Positions 1-8,704 of a stretch of 64,000 bases of DNA are shown here, piece after piece. Numbering within the stretch: position 1 is the stretch's first letter; every line of letters starts with the position of its first letter. The notes beneath the pieces are model-generated. The model worked only from the letters and a program-made list of their open reading frames with translations. It did not search any database and was not told the origin of the DNA. Made by a program: the position numbers and the translations under genes. Source of the DNA: Pseudomonas nabeulensis (GTDB lineage: Bacteria > Pseudomonadota > Gammaproteobacteria > Pseudomonadales > Pseudomonadaceae); the NCBI RefSeq assembly GCF_004682045.1, contig NZ_QUZT01000018.1, forward strand, positions 37,773 through 101,772, given 5' to 3'.

Positions 1-1
1 T

Positions 2-139
2 CGCGTCGGCCACGACCTGCACCTGGCGGCGGCCCTGGCGGCGACCCGCAAGAAAGTGACACTCAACGACCTGACTCGCCAGGCACTGAACGAGTTTCTG
101 CAACATCACAGCGCGGATACGTGTCCGGCACTTGGCTGA
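2..139 (+). CDS. C-terminal end of a ribbon-helix-helix (HicB/Arc-like) protein, partial
   Basis: The window opens inside a gene; the frame starting at base 2 runs 45 codons to TGA at 137-139. The visible residues (RVGHDLHLAAALAATRKKV, then LNDLTRQALNEFLQ) have the pattern of a ribbon-helix-helix fold: a short strand, then two amphipathic helices with the LNDL...A...FL spacing seen in HicB and Arc/MetJ-type proteins. That suggests a DNA-binding protein, perhaps the C-terminal DNA-binding part of a HicB-like antitoxin, but the N-terminal part lies outside the window, so the call is tentative. It ends one base before the stop codon of the convergent MFS gene, with no room for a separate terminator. 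Confidence 0.5.
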   Translation, partial: RVGHDLHLAAALAATRKKVTLNDLTRQALNEFLQHHSADTCPALG

Positions 140-1312
140 TCAGCCCAGCCGCCGATACCCCAACACCGCTGACCCCATCACCACCGCTCCCGCCACCAGC
201 GCCACCCAGAACCCGCTGGTGGCGCCAAAGTGGTCGATCATCCAACCGGAGCTGGCGGCACCGATCGCTACACCGATGCTGAGGCCGGTGATCAGCCAGG
301 TCATGCCTTCGGTGAGGCGGCTCGGTGGCACAACCCGCTCCACCAGCGCCATCGATACGATCAGGGTCGGGGCGAAAAACAGGCCGGAGATAAAGATCGC
401 CGCCGCCAGTCCCGGAATGTTGGTGACCAGCAGCAACGGCAAAGTGGTCAACGCAGTAGCCACGCCACAGAACAGAAACTGTCGGGCCAACGGCGCCTTG
501 AGCTTGAGGGTGCCGAAGGCCAACCCGGCCAGGCATGAACCAATGGCGTACACCGACAGCACAATGCTTGCCGCCGCCGGCTGGCCCTGGTGCTGGGCGA
601 ACGCCACGCTGACCACATCGACCACGCCAACGATCACGCCCATGGCCAACAGCAGGATCATCAGGATCAACACCGAAGGCGAAGCGATCAGCCAACCGCT
701 GTGATGTTCGTGATGCTCATGCACCGGCGGCTCGGTCTCACGTTGCAACACAAACGTGGTCACACCCACCGCCAGCAGCAACGCCGCAACCAACGGCCCC
801 GCTTCGGGGAACAGCACCACACTCAACCCCACCGACATCGGCGGACCAATGATGAAGCACACCTCGTCGAGTACCGATTCCAGGGCAAATGCGGTTTGCA
901 GCTTGGGTTGACCGCGATACAGTTCGGTCCAGCGTGCCCGCACCATCGCCGACATGTTTGGCATGCAGCCGGCCACTGCCGCGAACAGGAACAGCGTCCA
1001 GTTCGGCGCCTGCAAGCGAGTACACAGCAACAGCAATAACAATGCCCCGCCGCCGATCAGCGCCGCGATGGGCAATACCCGCCCCTGGCTATACCGGTCC
1101 ACCAAGCGCGAAACCTGTGGCGCACAAAACGCCGTAGCCAAGGCAAATACCGCCGCCACCGAACCCGCCAGGCCGTAGCCGCCGTGCACTTGGGACAGCA
1201 TGGTGATCAAGCCGATACCGGTCATGGACACAGGCATGCGCGCCAGCATGCCGGCCAGTACAAAAGCACGAGCGCCAGGCACCTGAAACAGCTCGGCGTA
1301 GGGGTTTGCCAT
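140..1312 (-). CDS. MFS transporter
   Basis: Protein of 390 residues made almost wholly of hydrophobic helices in two halves, as in major facilitator superfamily exporters. The first cytoplasmic loop carries a charged PQVSRLVDRYSQGRVLP stretch, resembling the MFS loop motif between helices 2 and 3. The central loop between the halves is rich in histidine (PPVHEHHEHHSGW, around residue 200), which could bind metal. Substrate cannot be read from the sequence. The start ATG at 1310-1312 gives a normal N terminus. It lies downstream of the MATE gene on the same strand with a 40-base gap, so the two exporters may be co-transcribed. Confidence 0.8.
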   Translation of the reverse strand: MANPYAELFQVPGARAFVLAGMLARMPVSMTGIGLITMLSQVHGGYGLAGSVAAVFALATAFCAPQVSRLVDRYSQGRVLPIAALIGGGALLLLLLCTRLQAPNWTLFLFAAVAGCMPNMSAMVRARWTELYRGQPKLQTAFALESVLDEVCFIIGPPMSVGLSVVLFPEAGPLVAALLLAVGVTTFVLQRETEPPVHEHHEHHSGWLIASPSVLILMILLLAMGVIVGVVDVVSVAFAQHQGQPAAASIVLSVYAIGSCLAGLAFGTLKLKAPLARQFLFCGVATALTTLPLLLVTNIPGLAAAIFISGLFFAPTLIVSMALVERVVPPSRLTEGMTWLITGLSIGVAIGAASSGWMIDHFGATSGFWVALVAGAVVMGSAVLGYRRLG

Positions 1313-1352
1313 GGGTTAAACGCCTTCAAGCCTTAAGTTGCGCCACCTTTTA

Positions 1353-2708
1353 TCACACCAACCGCGTGATCTGCTTGTGCCGCCATACCAATCGGTAATA
1401 CGCGGTCTGCAAGGCCAACATCGCCAGGTAAGTCACCGGAAACGCCATCCACACCCCTTCCAGGCCGAAGTGTGCGTTGAGCAGGTAGGCCATCGGCAAC
1501 TCAACACAGAGTACGCAGAAGATCGAGATCGCCACCGGCATCAACACCACACCGCTGGCGCGCATGATCCCGCCCACCACCGCCTGGAAACCGAACACCA
1601 GGATGCTCCACAGCATGATGTGCAGCAGGTGTTCAGCCTTGATCCGTGCCGCATCGTCGGTAATGAACAGACCCAGCAACCAGTGGGACAACACGTAGCC
1701 CAGCACGATCAGGCCACCAGTCAGGCAAGTGTTGATCAACAACCCGGTGCGCAGGATCGGCCCGATACGTTCCAGACGCCCGGCGCCAATGGCCTGGGCG
1801 CCGAGGATCGAGGCAGTGATAGCAATCGACAGCGCCGGGAACTGCACATAGTTGACGATCTGTGTCACCGCGCCATACGCCGCCGTGGCCTGGGAACCGT
1901 GGCTGTTGACCAGGGCGAGAATCACTAATTCCGATAGCGACAACACCACCATCTGTAGGCCGGTGGGCAGGCCGATGCGTAGGACCTTTCCCAAAATCAC
2001 GCGATCCAGGCGCAAGGCGGCGATCAGTTCCCTGTCCGGCGCCATCACATGATTTTTATGGCGCAGACGCAGGACCAAAAACACCATGGCCAACGCGTTG
2101 CCCACCAGCCCGGCGAATACCGCGCTCTGGATGCCCAAGGGCGGCAGGCCGATCCAGCCGCGAATCAGCGCTGGGGTCAGCAGCAAGCCCACCAGGGTCG
2201 AGACCATCAGCGCCAGCAACGGCGAGACCGTATCGCTGACGCCACGCAACAATTGGGTATAGAGGATGAACACCAGCAACAGCGGCATGATCAACATCAT
2301 CATCTGCGCGTAACCCACCGCATCGTCCAGTACGTCAATGGGCGTGCCCAACGCCTGCAACGCTGGCCGCGCAAAAAGGCTGCCCAACACGGCCGCAATC
2401 ACCCCCACCAACGCCCCCAACGTCAGGGTGGCGCCCGTGATCACCTTGACCATCCCCGTTTCCTGGGCGCCCCAGGCCTGGCCGATCAACACCGAGGCGC
2501 CCGCCCCCAAGCCGATCACCAGGGCGATAAAGAAAAACACAATGGGAAACATGCCCGACACCGCCGCCAGCGCCTGGGTGCCGAGCATTTGCCCGACATA
2601 GATGCCATTGAGGGTGCCGGAAAAACTTTGCAGGAAGTTGGACAGCACCATGGGTGCCAAAAAGATCAGGTAGACCTGCCACAGCGGACGTTGCAAAGGG
2701 CTTTGCAT
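1353..2708 (-). CDS. MATE family efflux transporter
   Basis: 451 residues, the usual length for MATE (NorM/DinF type) proteins, with about 12 predicted membrane helices. The start (MQSPLQRPLWQVYLIFLAP followed by MVLSNFLQSFSGTLNGIYVG) is typical of the family: helix 1 followed by the conserved stretch that ends in a small-residue, aromatic pattern. MATE proteins export cationic or aromatic compounds in exchange for Na+ or H+; the substrate here is unknown. It follows amiB by 37 bases on the same strand, with a stem-loop between (2720-2744), so it may or may not belong to the amide operon transcript. Confidence 0.88.
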   Translation of the reverse strand: MQSPLQRPLWQVYLIFLAPMVLSNFLQSFSGTLNGIYVGQMLGTQALAAVSGMFPIVFFFIALVIGLGAGASVLIGQAWGAQETGMVKVITGATLTLGALVGVIAAVLGSLFARPALQALGTPIDVLDDAVGYAQMMMLIMPLLLVFILYTQLLRGVSDTVSPLLALMVSTLVGLLLTPALIRGWIGLPPLGIQSAVFAGLVGNALAMVFLVLRLRHKNHVMAPDRELIAALRLDRVILGKVLRIGLPTGLQMVVLSLSELVILALVNSHGSQATAAYGAVTQIVNYVQFPALSIAITASILGAQAIGAGRLERIGPILRTGLLINTCLTGGLIVLGYVLSHWLLGLFITDDAARIKAEHLLHIMLWSILVFGFQAVVGGIMRASGVVLMPVAISIFCVLCVELPMAYLLNAHFGLEGVWMAFPVTYLAMLALQTAYYRLVWRHKQITRLV

Positions 2709-2719
2709 GAAAAACGGGG

Positions 2720-2744
2720 CCTCGGATAACTAAAGCGTCCGAGG
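2720..2744. terminator. stem-loop between amiB and the MATE gene
   Basis: CCTCGGA (2720-2726) and TCCGAGG (2738-2744) form a 7-bp stem with an 11-base loop just after the amiB stop codon at 2746. No T-run follows in the direction of transcription, so it is only a possible terminator or attenuator of the fmdA-amiB operon. Confidence 0.35.
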
Positions 2745-2745
2745 G

Positions 2746-3729
2746 TTATACCGTAATTGGATCCCACCTTCCTGTGCTTTCGGGTTCAACCACCAGGCCG
2801 GCGTTGCGCACCGTCGCAATCAAGTGCCGAGCGCCGCTTTGCAGCAGGCATTCGGCAAGTGCCGGCTCCAGCTCCACCCGCAAGCGCCTGGTCAGCGCCC
2901 TCGCGCCAAATCGCGCGTCGTGCTGGCGGCACAACCAGGCCTTCGCCTGCGCATCCACGCTTAACCTGCGCTGTTGCGCTGCCAAGCGTTGGTTGAGTTT
3001 GCCCAGCTCCACGTCCAGCAGCGCATCCAGCCACTGAATATCGATAGGCTCGAACATCAAGATACGATCAATGCGGTTGAGAAACTCCGGCTCGAAATGA
3101 CCGTGCAACGCCTCTTCCAACACCGCCGCTTCATCGCGTACAAAACCACGCACCACGCGCCGCCACCCCTGGGCAAACCGCTGGCGATGGCGCCGCGCCT
3201 GCTGCGCGCCGATATTGCTGGTCATGAAGATCAGGCTGTTGCGAAAGTCCAGCGTGCGCGTACCCCCGGCCAACGTGAGCTGGCCGTTTTCCAGGATGCC
3301 CAGCAGGCTGCGCACCACTTCCTTGCTGGCCTTTTCCAGCTCATCGAACAACACGATGCCCGGCCGACTGTAGGTGCCCTGGATCAACTCGCTGTTGAAC
3401 AGGCTGATGCCCTCCTTGCTGCCCACATACCCCGGCGGCGCGCCGGTCAGGGCTGCCGCGTAATGTTCCTGGGCCAGCGTATGCATGTCGATACGGCAAA
3501 AGCCATCGCTGCGACCGTGCAGCGCCTGGGCCAGCAGCCGCACGATCTCAGTCTTGCCCACGCCGGTTGGCCCCATGAACAGGTTGACACTCAGCGGTCG
3601 ATCACGCTCGCCGATATCGGCCTTGACCACCTTGAGCAACCCCTCCACCTGGGCCAACGCCGCGTCCTGGCCGACGATGCGACTGCGCAGCAACGCCATC
3701 ACCTGCGCCGGTTCAAAGGTAAAGCGCAT
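2746..3729 (-). CDS. amiB: AmiB-like AAA+ ATPase of the amidase operon
   Basis: 327-residue AAA+ protein of the Clp type with one ATPase module. Walker A is GPTGVGKT at residues 53-60, a pore-loop-like GAPPGYVG at 97-104, Walker B IVLFDELEKA from 125, sensor 1 asparagine in MTSNIG near 172, and a sensor 2 region GARALTRRL near 270. It directly follows amiE (three bases between the genes). In P. aeruginosa the gene after amiE is amiB, known to encode a ClpA/B-like ATP-binding protein of unclear role, so both sequence and position support the name. Its job may be as a chaperone for the amidase, but that is inference. Shorter than ClpA/ClpB because it lacks the first ATPase module. Confidence 0.85.
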   Translation of the reverse strand: MRFTFEPAQVMALLRSRIVGQDAALAQVEGLLKVVKADIGERDRPLSVNLFMGPTGVGKTEIVRLLAQALHGRSDGFCRIDMHTLAQEHYAAALTGAPPGYVGSKEGISLFNSELIQGTYSRPGIVLFDELEKASKEVVRSLLGILENGQLTLAGGTRTLDFRNSLIFMTSNIGAQQARRHRQRFAQGWRRVVRGFVRDEAAVLEEALHGHFEPEFLNRIDRILMFEPIDIQWLDALLDVELGKLNQRLAAQQRRLSVDAQAKAWLCRQHDARFGARALTRRLRVELEPALAECLLQSGARHLIATVRNAGLVVEPESTGRWDPITV

Positions 3730-3732
3730 GCC

Positions 3733-4776
3733 CTACCCCGCAGTCTTTTCTTTACCGCCATGGGGCAGTTGCCCCACCGGGCACTCGGCCACACCGACGG
3801 TGCTGCGAGTGATTTTTTCCACATTCTCCTGGGCCTTTTGCGCGTCCAGCACCCAGGTGCGATAGAACTCGAAAGGACAGTCCGCCATGCCCTTGTCGCC
3901 ATCGCCCGAGGCATGCATGCCGGTGTAGCCGCGATGCAGCAATTTGAACAGATGGTTCTGCGACTGATCATTGGCCCGCGCATCGCGAATCTGCGAGATC
4001 GACAACTGCGCATACTGGATGCCCATCTCTTCTTCGCCGCATTCGCCCAGGGTGCGCCCATCAAAACCGATGATCGCCGAGTGGCCAAAGTACGAATACA
4101 CCCCGTCGAAGCCGGCCGCATTCGCCACGGCCACATAGCAGTTGTTCGCCCAGGCCATGCTCTTGGACATCTGCACCTGCTGCTCCTTGGCCGGGTACAT
4201 GTAGCCCTGGCAACGCACGATCAGCTCGGCGCCCTTCATAGCGCAATCGCGCCAGATTTCCGGGTAGTTGCCGTCATCGCAGATGATCAGGCTGATCTGC
4301 ATGCCCTTGGGCCCCTCGCACACATACGTGCGGTCGCCCGGATACCAGCCTTCGATGGGGCACCACGGAATGCACTTGCGATAACGCTGCACGATTTCGC
4401 CGAGGTTATTGATCAGCACCAACGTGTTGTACGGCGCCTTGTGCGGATGTTCTTCGTGGCGCTCGCCGGTCAGGGAGAACACACCCCAGGTATTCGCCTG
4501 GCGGCAGGCCGCCGAGAAGATCGCAGTTTCCTCGCCAGGAATGCTCGCGGCGGTGGCCATCATCTCGTCGTGGTCGTACATGATGCCCATGGTGCTGTAC
4601 TCGGGGAACACCACCAGATCCATGCCGGGCAAGCCCTGCTTCATGCCGACAATAATTTCGGCGATCTTCTTCGCGTTATCGATGACTTCGGCCTTGGAAT
4701 GCAGGCGCGGCATCTTGTAGTTCACCACCGCTACACCGACGGTGTCCGGGCTGCTGGAAATGTCGCCATGGCGCAT
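3733..4776 (-). CDS. amiE: aliphatic amidase AmiE
   Basis: 347-residue cytoplasmic amidase of the nitrilase superfamily that hydrolyses short aliphatic amides such as acetamide to the acid and ammonia (EC 3.5.1.4). It matches P. aeruginosa AmiE nearly end to end from the opening MRHGDISSS onward, as I recall that sequence. The catalytic triad is in place: Glu59 (VFPEY), Lys134 (YRKCIPW) and Cys166 ([10 protein letters not shown]). Formamidase AmiF is the closest alternative but the N terminus and length favour AmiE. The gene is third in fmdA-fmdB-amiE-amiB. The amiC, amiR and amiS genes that accompany amiEB in P. aeruginosa are absent from this window, so control by AmiC/AmiR antitermination is not supported here. 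Confidence 0.95.
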   Translation of the reverse strand: MRHGDISSSPDTVGVAVVNYKMPRLHSKAEVIDNAKKIAEIIVGMKQGLPGMDLVVFPEYSTMGIMYDHDEMMATAASIPGEETAIFSAACRQANTWGVFSLTGERHEEHPHKAPYNTLVLINNLGEIVQRYRKCIPWCPIEGWYPGDRTYVCEGPKGMQISLIICDDGNYPEIWRDCAMKGAELIVRCQGYMYPAKEQQVQMSKSMAWANNCYVAVANAAGFDGVYSYFGHSAIIGFDGRTLGECGEEEMGIQYAQLSISQIRDARANDQSQNHLFKLLHRGYTGMHASGDGDKGMADCPFEFYRTWVLDAQKAQENVEKITRSTVGVAECPVGQLPHGGKEKTAG

Positions 4777-4791
4777 TGCAACGCTCCTGTT

Positions 4792-5139
4792 CTAGTGACT
4801 GATCATCCACGGCCGTGGGCCGGTCCTGGTCTTGAGGCCCAAAGGGTTGGCCTTGCTCGGCACGACTTTTTTACTCGTGCCGCAGCAACTGCAACCGGCC
4901 GGGTGCCGGCGGCTTTCCTGGTATTCGCCCACGGTTTGCGGCGCATTGGCGCTGCGTTCGTTGCCGGCGATGGCCTTGCGCTGGTGGGCCGACAAGGTTT
5001 GCAGCGCGGGAGCGGACACCAGCAGGTGCCCGCCCGGCCCTTCGCAGTACGGGCACTGGCTGGGTTCGTTGCGCTGGGCGATAGGCCGCAACATCGTGAA
5101 GGTGCCGCACGCGGCACACGTGTATTCATAGGTCGGCAT
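4792..5139 (-). CDS. fmdB: FmdB-type zinc ribbon protein
   Basis: 115 residues opening MPTYEYTCAACG, the hallmark of FmdB family regulators/zinc ribbons. Two CxxC pairs (Cys8/Cys11 and Cys29/Cys32) form the zinc site; a second cysteine group, GCSCCG, sits near the C terminus. In Methylophilus methylotrophus FmdB is thought to regulate formamidase expression. The ATG at 5137-5139 was chosen over an upstream in-frame start because it gives the canonical FmdB N terminus and lies just after the fmdA stop codon (5142-5144). Co-transcribed with fmdA and amiE. Confidence 0.88.
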   Translation of the reverse strand: MPTYEYTCAACGTFTMLRPIAQRNEPSQCPYCEGPGGHLLVSAPALQTLSAHQRKAIAGNERSANAPQTVGEYQESRRHPAGCSCCGTSKKVVPSKANPLGLKTRTGPRPWMISH

Positions 5140-5141
5140 GG

Positions 5142-6371
5142 CTACAGGTCCGGGGCGATGGGCAAATCGATGCTGCCGTCGAGGAATTTGGTCGGGCCGT
5201 TGGCATTCGGGTTGATATCGAATTCGAAGATTTCCGTGGGCAACCACAAGGTGGCGCAGGCATTCGGAATATCCACCACACCGCTGATATGCCCCTGCAC
5301 CGGTGCCGAGCCGAGCAGCGCATAGCCCTGGGCCGGCGAGTAGCCGAACTTGGTCAGGTAGTTGATCGCGTTGAGGCACGCCTGGCGGTAGGCGATATTG
5401 ACGTCCAGGTAATGTTGCTGGCCCTGTTCATCCACCGAGATGCCTTCGAAGATCAGGTAGTTTTTGTAGTTCGGCGTGATCGGACTGGGCTTGAACACCG
5501 GGTTCTTGATGCCGTACTTGGCCATCCCGCCCTTGATCAGCTCGACCTTCATGTGCACCCAGCCGGCCATTTCAATGGCGCCGCAAAAGGTGATTTCACC
5601 GTCGCCCTGGCTGAAGTGCAGGTCGCCCACCGAAAGCCCGGCACCGTTGACGTAGACCGGGAAGAAGATCTTCGAGCCTCGGGACAAATCCTTGATATCG
5701 CAGTTACCGCCATGCTCGCGCGGTGGCACGGTGCGCGCGCCGGTTGCAGCGGCATCGTCACGGGCCTGGCCTTTCATCTTGCCCATATGCGCCGTAGCCG
5801 CCAGCGGTGCGTTGGCCAGCGGAGGGACGCGAGTGGGGTTGGTGTCGATCAGTTCCTGTTCGCGACGGTTCCAGTCAGCCAGCATCACCGGGTCGGGCAA
5901 GCAGCCGATCAAGCCAGGGTGAATCAGACCGGCAAAGTTCACCCCCGGAATGTGCCGGGAGCTGGTGAACATGCCCTTGAAATCCCAGATGGCTTTTTGC
6001 GCGCTGGGGAAGTGATCGGTGAGAAAGCCGCCGCCGTTCTGGCGCGAGAAGAAGCCGTTGAAACCCCATTGGGAATCGGCCTTGGCGCCGATGTCCAGCA
6101 GGTCCACCACCAGCAAGTCACCTGGTTCGGCGCCGTGCACACCCACGGGACCAGACAGGTAATGCACGGTGGACAGGTCCACATCACGCACATCGCTGGC
6201 GTCGTCGTTGTTCTTGATCGCGCCGGCGGTCCAGTCGTAGGTTTCCAGGATGAAGTCATCCCCCGGCTTGACCCAGCAGGCCATCGGGATATCCGGGTGC
6301 CAGCGGTTGTGGATCTGTTCGTTTTCAGTGACGGGTTGGTTGAGGTCGACTTTGATCAGCGTTTCGGTCAT
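5142..6371 (-). CDS. fmdA: formamidase FmdA (acetamidase/formamidase family)
   Basis: 409 residues, the standard length of the FmdA_AmdA family. It hydrolyses formamide (and related short amides) to formate and ammonia (EC 3.5.1.49), using a metal-dependent fold unrelated to AmiE. Characteristic stretches include NRWHPDIPMACWVKPGD near residue 22, GPVGVHGAEPGDLLVVDLL near 75, HPGLIGCLPDP near 150 and FSQGDGEITFCGAIE near 255. First gene of the minus-strand operon fmdA-fmdB-amiE-amiB. Its promoter region carries a dyad (6437-6454) shared with urtA. Having both amidase types in one operon suggests broad use of C1-C3 amides as nitrogen source. Confidence 0.92.
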   Translation of the reverse strand: MTETLIKVDLNQPVTENEQIHNRWHPDIPMACWVKPGDDFILETYDWTAGAIKNNDDASDVRDVDLSTVHYLSGPVGVHGAEPGDLLVVDLLDIGAKADSQWGFNGFFSRQNGGGFLTDHFPSAQKAIWDFKGMFTSSRHIPGVNFAGLIHPGLIGCLPDPVMLADWNRREQELIDTNPTRVPPLANAPLAATAHMGKMKGQARDDAAATGARTVPPREHGGNCDIKDLSRGSKIFFPVYVNGAGLSVGDLHFSQGDGEITFCGAIEMAGWVHMKVELIKGGMAKYGIKNPVFKPSPITPNYKNYLIFEGISVDEQGQQHYLDVNIAYRQACLNAINYLTKFGYSPAQGYALLGSAPVQGHISGVVDIPNACATLWLPTEIFEFDINPNANGPTKFLDGSIDLPIAPDL

Positions 6372-6436
6372 GGACTGGCTCCTGGACGGATGACATTGCG
6401 TGCGATCCAGTCTCGTGGAGCCAGGTAAAACGGGGA

Positions 6437-6454
6437 ATACGTTGGATGACGTAT
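6437..6454. promoter_or_regulatory. dyad TACGT-N6-ACGTA upstream of fmdA
   Basis: ATACGT (6437-6442) and ACGTAT (6449-6454) form a perfect inverted repeat with a 6-base spacer, 65 bases before the fmdA start codon and just after the GntR stop. The urtA promoter has the same layout (16578-16595). Read on the coding strand, both begin CATACGTCA and continue after four bases with ACGTA. Candidate operator for a shared regulator. Confidence 0.55.
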
Positions 6455-6458
6455 GGGG

Positions 6459-7199
6459 TCAGAGCTTGTCGCGTTTCATCTGCATGGTCAGGGTGAAACG
6501 GTCGGCAGGATAGATCGATTCCGCCACCGCAATCAGCACACCATTTTCATCGCGGTATTGGCGGATGATTGCCAGGCCCAACGCACCGTTTTGCGCCTTG
6601 AGGCTGGTGGCCAACTCGGCGCTGAGCTGCACCGGGCGCACCTGTTGGTCCACCACATCGATATGTCGTGAGTAGGCTTTGCCGATCAAGGCGGCGATCA
6701 ATTCATCGGGGTGTTTGCGCGCCTCAGGGATCACATCGACATAGGCCTGCTCGGCGTAGACGTCAGTCCAGCACAGCGGTGCATTACCGTCGCCGGCATC
6801 CACCTTGATGCTCGACACACAGAAGTAATGCCCGCCCGGCTCCAGGCCCAGGCGCCGCGCCAGGGCAATATCCGCGACAAATTCACGTACGCCCTGGATA
6901 TCGCGAATGTGGGTTTCAGCCACTTGCACCAGGTCGGCCACCGAGGCCATCGCCTGGGAATAACCGCCCTTGGGCGATGAGGCCTCGACCCGCGTCCCCA
7001 CGCGCTTGCGCCGCGAGACCATGCCCTGCCCCTGCAACTGGTCGATGGCCGCACGCACGGTGTGGCGGCTTACCGCGTACAGCGAGCACAGCTCGAATTC
7101 CGTCGGCAACAACGACCCCACCGGGTAATGGCCGCTGCCGATGTGTTCGATCAAGTCCTTGGCAACCGCCGCATAACGCCTCTGGCTCACGCTTTCCAT
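6459..7199 (-). CDS. GntR family regulator with UTRA domain (HutC subfamily)
   Basis: 246 residues. The N-terminal winged helix (about 5-75) has the GntR pattern: YAVSRHTVRAAIDQLQGQG as recognition region and the wing at VSRRKRVGTRV. The C-terminal 150 residues fit the UTRA ligand-binding domain of HutC-like regulators, which usually bind a pathway metabolite and act as repressors. It is divergent from the lyase-dctA-fumC operon across a 104-base gap that contains a palindrome (7258-7272), so it most likely controls that operon and itself. The alternative target, the fmdA operon just downstream on its own strand, is less likely from layout. Confidence 0.88.
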   Translation of the reverse strand: MESVSQRRYAAVAKDLIEHIGSGHYPVGSLLPTEFELCSLYAVSRHTVRAAIDQLQGQGMVSRRKRVGTRVEASSPKGGYSQAMASVADLVQVAETHIRDIQGVREFVADIALARRLGLEPGGHYFCVSSIKVDAGDGNAPLCWTDVYAEQAYVDVIPEARKHPDELIAALIGKAYSRHIDVVDQQVRPVQLSAELATSLKAQNGALGLAIIRQYRDENGVLIAVAESIYPADRFTLTMQMKRDKL

Positions 7200-7257
7200 T
7201 TTTACCCTCGCTGACGAGTTGACAGTGTATCAGCACACGCGCAATCATAATGTACGG

Positions 7258-7272
7258 ACATATTAAATATGT
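7258..7272. promoter_or_regulatory. palindrome, candidate GntR operator
   Basis: ACATAT-TAA-ATATGT is a perfect inverted repeat in the AT-rich gap between the divergent GntR regulator and the lyase gene, 31 bases before the lyase ATG. HutC-type regulators commonly bind such AT-rich dyads next to the genes they control. A ribosome-binding AGGA (7293-7296) precedes the lyase start at 7304. Confidence 0.5.
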
Positions 7273-7303
7273 ATGGTTTAAAAATAACAATTAGGATTTT
7301 CCC

Positions 7304-8659
7304 ATGTCGAGTACCGTTTTTGATTCCGCCCTGTTCCGCGACATGTTCGGCACCGCCGAAATGCGCGGTGTGTTCTCCGATAAAGCGTTGATCGAGCGCT
7401 ATATCGAAGTGGAAGTGGCCCTGGCCCGCGCCGAAGCCCGCTGCGGTGTGATCCCGGCCGAGGCGGCCGAGCAAATTGCGGCGCTGTCGCGCTACGAGGC
7501 GCTGGACCTGGCGCTGATGCAACACGAGACCGAGATCGTCGGCTACCCGATCCTGCCGCTGGTGGAGCAACTGTCGAAGATCTGCGGCGAAGCCGGGCGC
7601 TACGTGCATTGGGGCGCCACCACCCAGGACATCATGGACACCGCCGTGGTCCTGCAAGTGCGCGCTGCGCTGGCCATTGTCGAGCGGGATATCCAGGCGG
7701 TGCGCGGCCTGCTCGCCGGCCTCGCCGAGCGCTATCGCGACACGCCAATGGCCGGCCGTACGCACCTGCAACACGCGTTGCCAATCACCTTCGGCTACAA
7801 GTGCGCGGTGTGGCTGAGCATGTTCGATCGCCACGCCGAGCGCCTGGTGGAGCTGCGTCCACGGGTAGAAATCGGCCAGTTCGCCGGGGCAGCAGGCACC
7901 CTCGCCTCCCTCGGCGACAAAGGCCTGGAAGTGCAGGAAGCGTTGATGGCTGAACTGGGCCTGGGCGTGCCGCAAGCCACCTGGCACGTGGCCCGCGATG
8001 GTCTGGCCGAAACCCTGAACTTCCTCGGCCTGGTCACAGGCTCCTTGGGCAAGATCGCCCTGGACATCATGATGATGATGACCAGCGAACTGGGCGAAGT
8101 GTACGAGCCGTTCGTCAAGGGCCGTGGCGCCAGCAGCACCATGCCGCAAAAGCGCAACCCGATTTCCTGCGAACTGATGTACGCCGCCGCCAAGGGCGTG
8201 CGCCAACACGCCGGGCTGATGCTTGACGCAATGATCCAGGACTTCGAACGCTCCACCGGTCCGTGGCAGGCAGAGTGGATTGCGATTCCGGAAGCCTTCG
8301 CCCTCAGCGCTGCATCGCTGGGCCAGGCGACCTTTATGCTCGCAGGCCTCGAAGTGCGCCCCGAGCGCATGCGCAAGAACCTCGACATGACCCAGGGCCT
8401 GATCGTCGCCGAAGCCGTGATGATGGGCCTCGCCCCGGCTCTTGGTCGCCAGGTTGCCCACGATGTGGTGTACGCCGCCTGCCGCATGGCCAACGACCAG
8501 GGCACCAGCCTGCTCGACGCCCTGCTCGCCCAGGGTGAAGCCACCGCGCAACTGGACGTGGCCGAACTGCAACGCCTGACCGACCCGGCCAACTACCTGG
8601 GGCTGGCGCCGCAGATGGTGGATATCGCGCTGGCGCGTGAAGGGGCGGTCAAGCGCTAA
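7304..8659 (+). CDS. fumarase/aspartase superfamily lyase (PcaB/adenylosuccinate lyase-like)
   Basis: 451 residues with the three conserved blocks of the superfamily: HWGATTQDIMDTA near 103-115, GRTHLQHALP near 150, and the signature loop GASSTMPQKRNP near 275. These enzymes cleave a C-N or C-O bond beside a succinyl group and usually release fumarate; PcaB members instead do cycloisomerisation. The general shape is closest to PcaB/adenylosuccinate-lyase-like proteins, but no protocatechuate genes are nearby. The following genes encode a C4-dicarboxylate importer and fumarase, so a fumarate-releasing lyase acting on an imported succinylated compound is the best reading. The exact substrate is unknown. 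Control by the divergent GntR regulator is likely. Confidence 0.8.
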   Translation: MSSTVFDSALFRDMFGTAEMRGVFSDKALIERYIEVEVALARAEARCGVIPAEAAEQIAALSRYEALDLALMQHETEIVGYPILPLVEQLSKICGEAGRYVHWGATTQDIMDTAVVLQVRAALAIVERDIQAVRGLLAGLAERYRDTPMAGRTHLQHALPITFGYKCAVWLSMFDRHAERLVELRPRVEIGQFAGAAGTLASLGDKGLEVQEALMAELGLGVPQATWHVARDGLAETLNFLGLVTGSLGKIALDIMMMMTSELGEVYEPFVKGRGASSTMPQKRNPISCELMYAAAKGVRQHAGLMLDAMIQDFERSTGPWQAEWIAIPEAFALSAASLGQATFMLAGLEVRPERMRKNLDMTQGLIVAEAVMMGLAPALGRQVAHDVVYAACRMANDQGTSLLDALLAQGEATAQLDVAELQRLTDPANYLGLAPQMVDIALAREGAVKR

Positions 8660-8663
8660 CCCC

Positions 8664-8704
8664 AATCCAATGAAGATCCAATGGAGATCCAATGGAGATC
8701 CAAA
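8664..8704. repeat. short tandem repeat, about 11 bp
   Basis: AATCCAATGAAG, then GATCCAATGGA repeated, ending GATCCAAATG: about three and a half copies of an 11-base unit right after the lyase stop codon and directly before a REPIN. Probably slippage-generated. Similar short remnants (CGATCCAATG at 16647, AGATCCAAATG at 49154) precede other REPINs here. Confidence 0.7.

Noticed and set aside
2974..5325. Long open frame (783 codons) on the plus strand across amiB, amiE and fmdB
   Set aside because: It is antisense to four clearly conserved genes and its protein has no recognisable domain; high G+C makes such frames common.
7219..7251. TTGACA with CATAAT as lyase promoter
   Set aside because: The spacing is 21 bases, well above the optimum, so I do not list it as a promoter.
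7202..8692. Minus-strand open frame of 496 codons covering the lyase gene
   Set aside because: The plus-strand lyase has all three superfamily blocks; the antisense product has none and starts within the repeat DNA.
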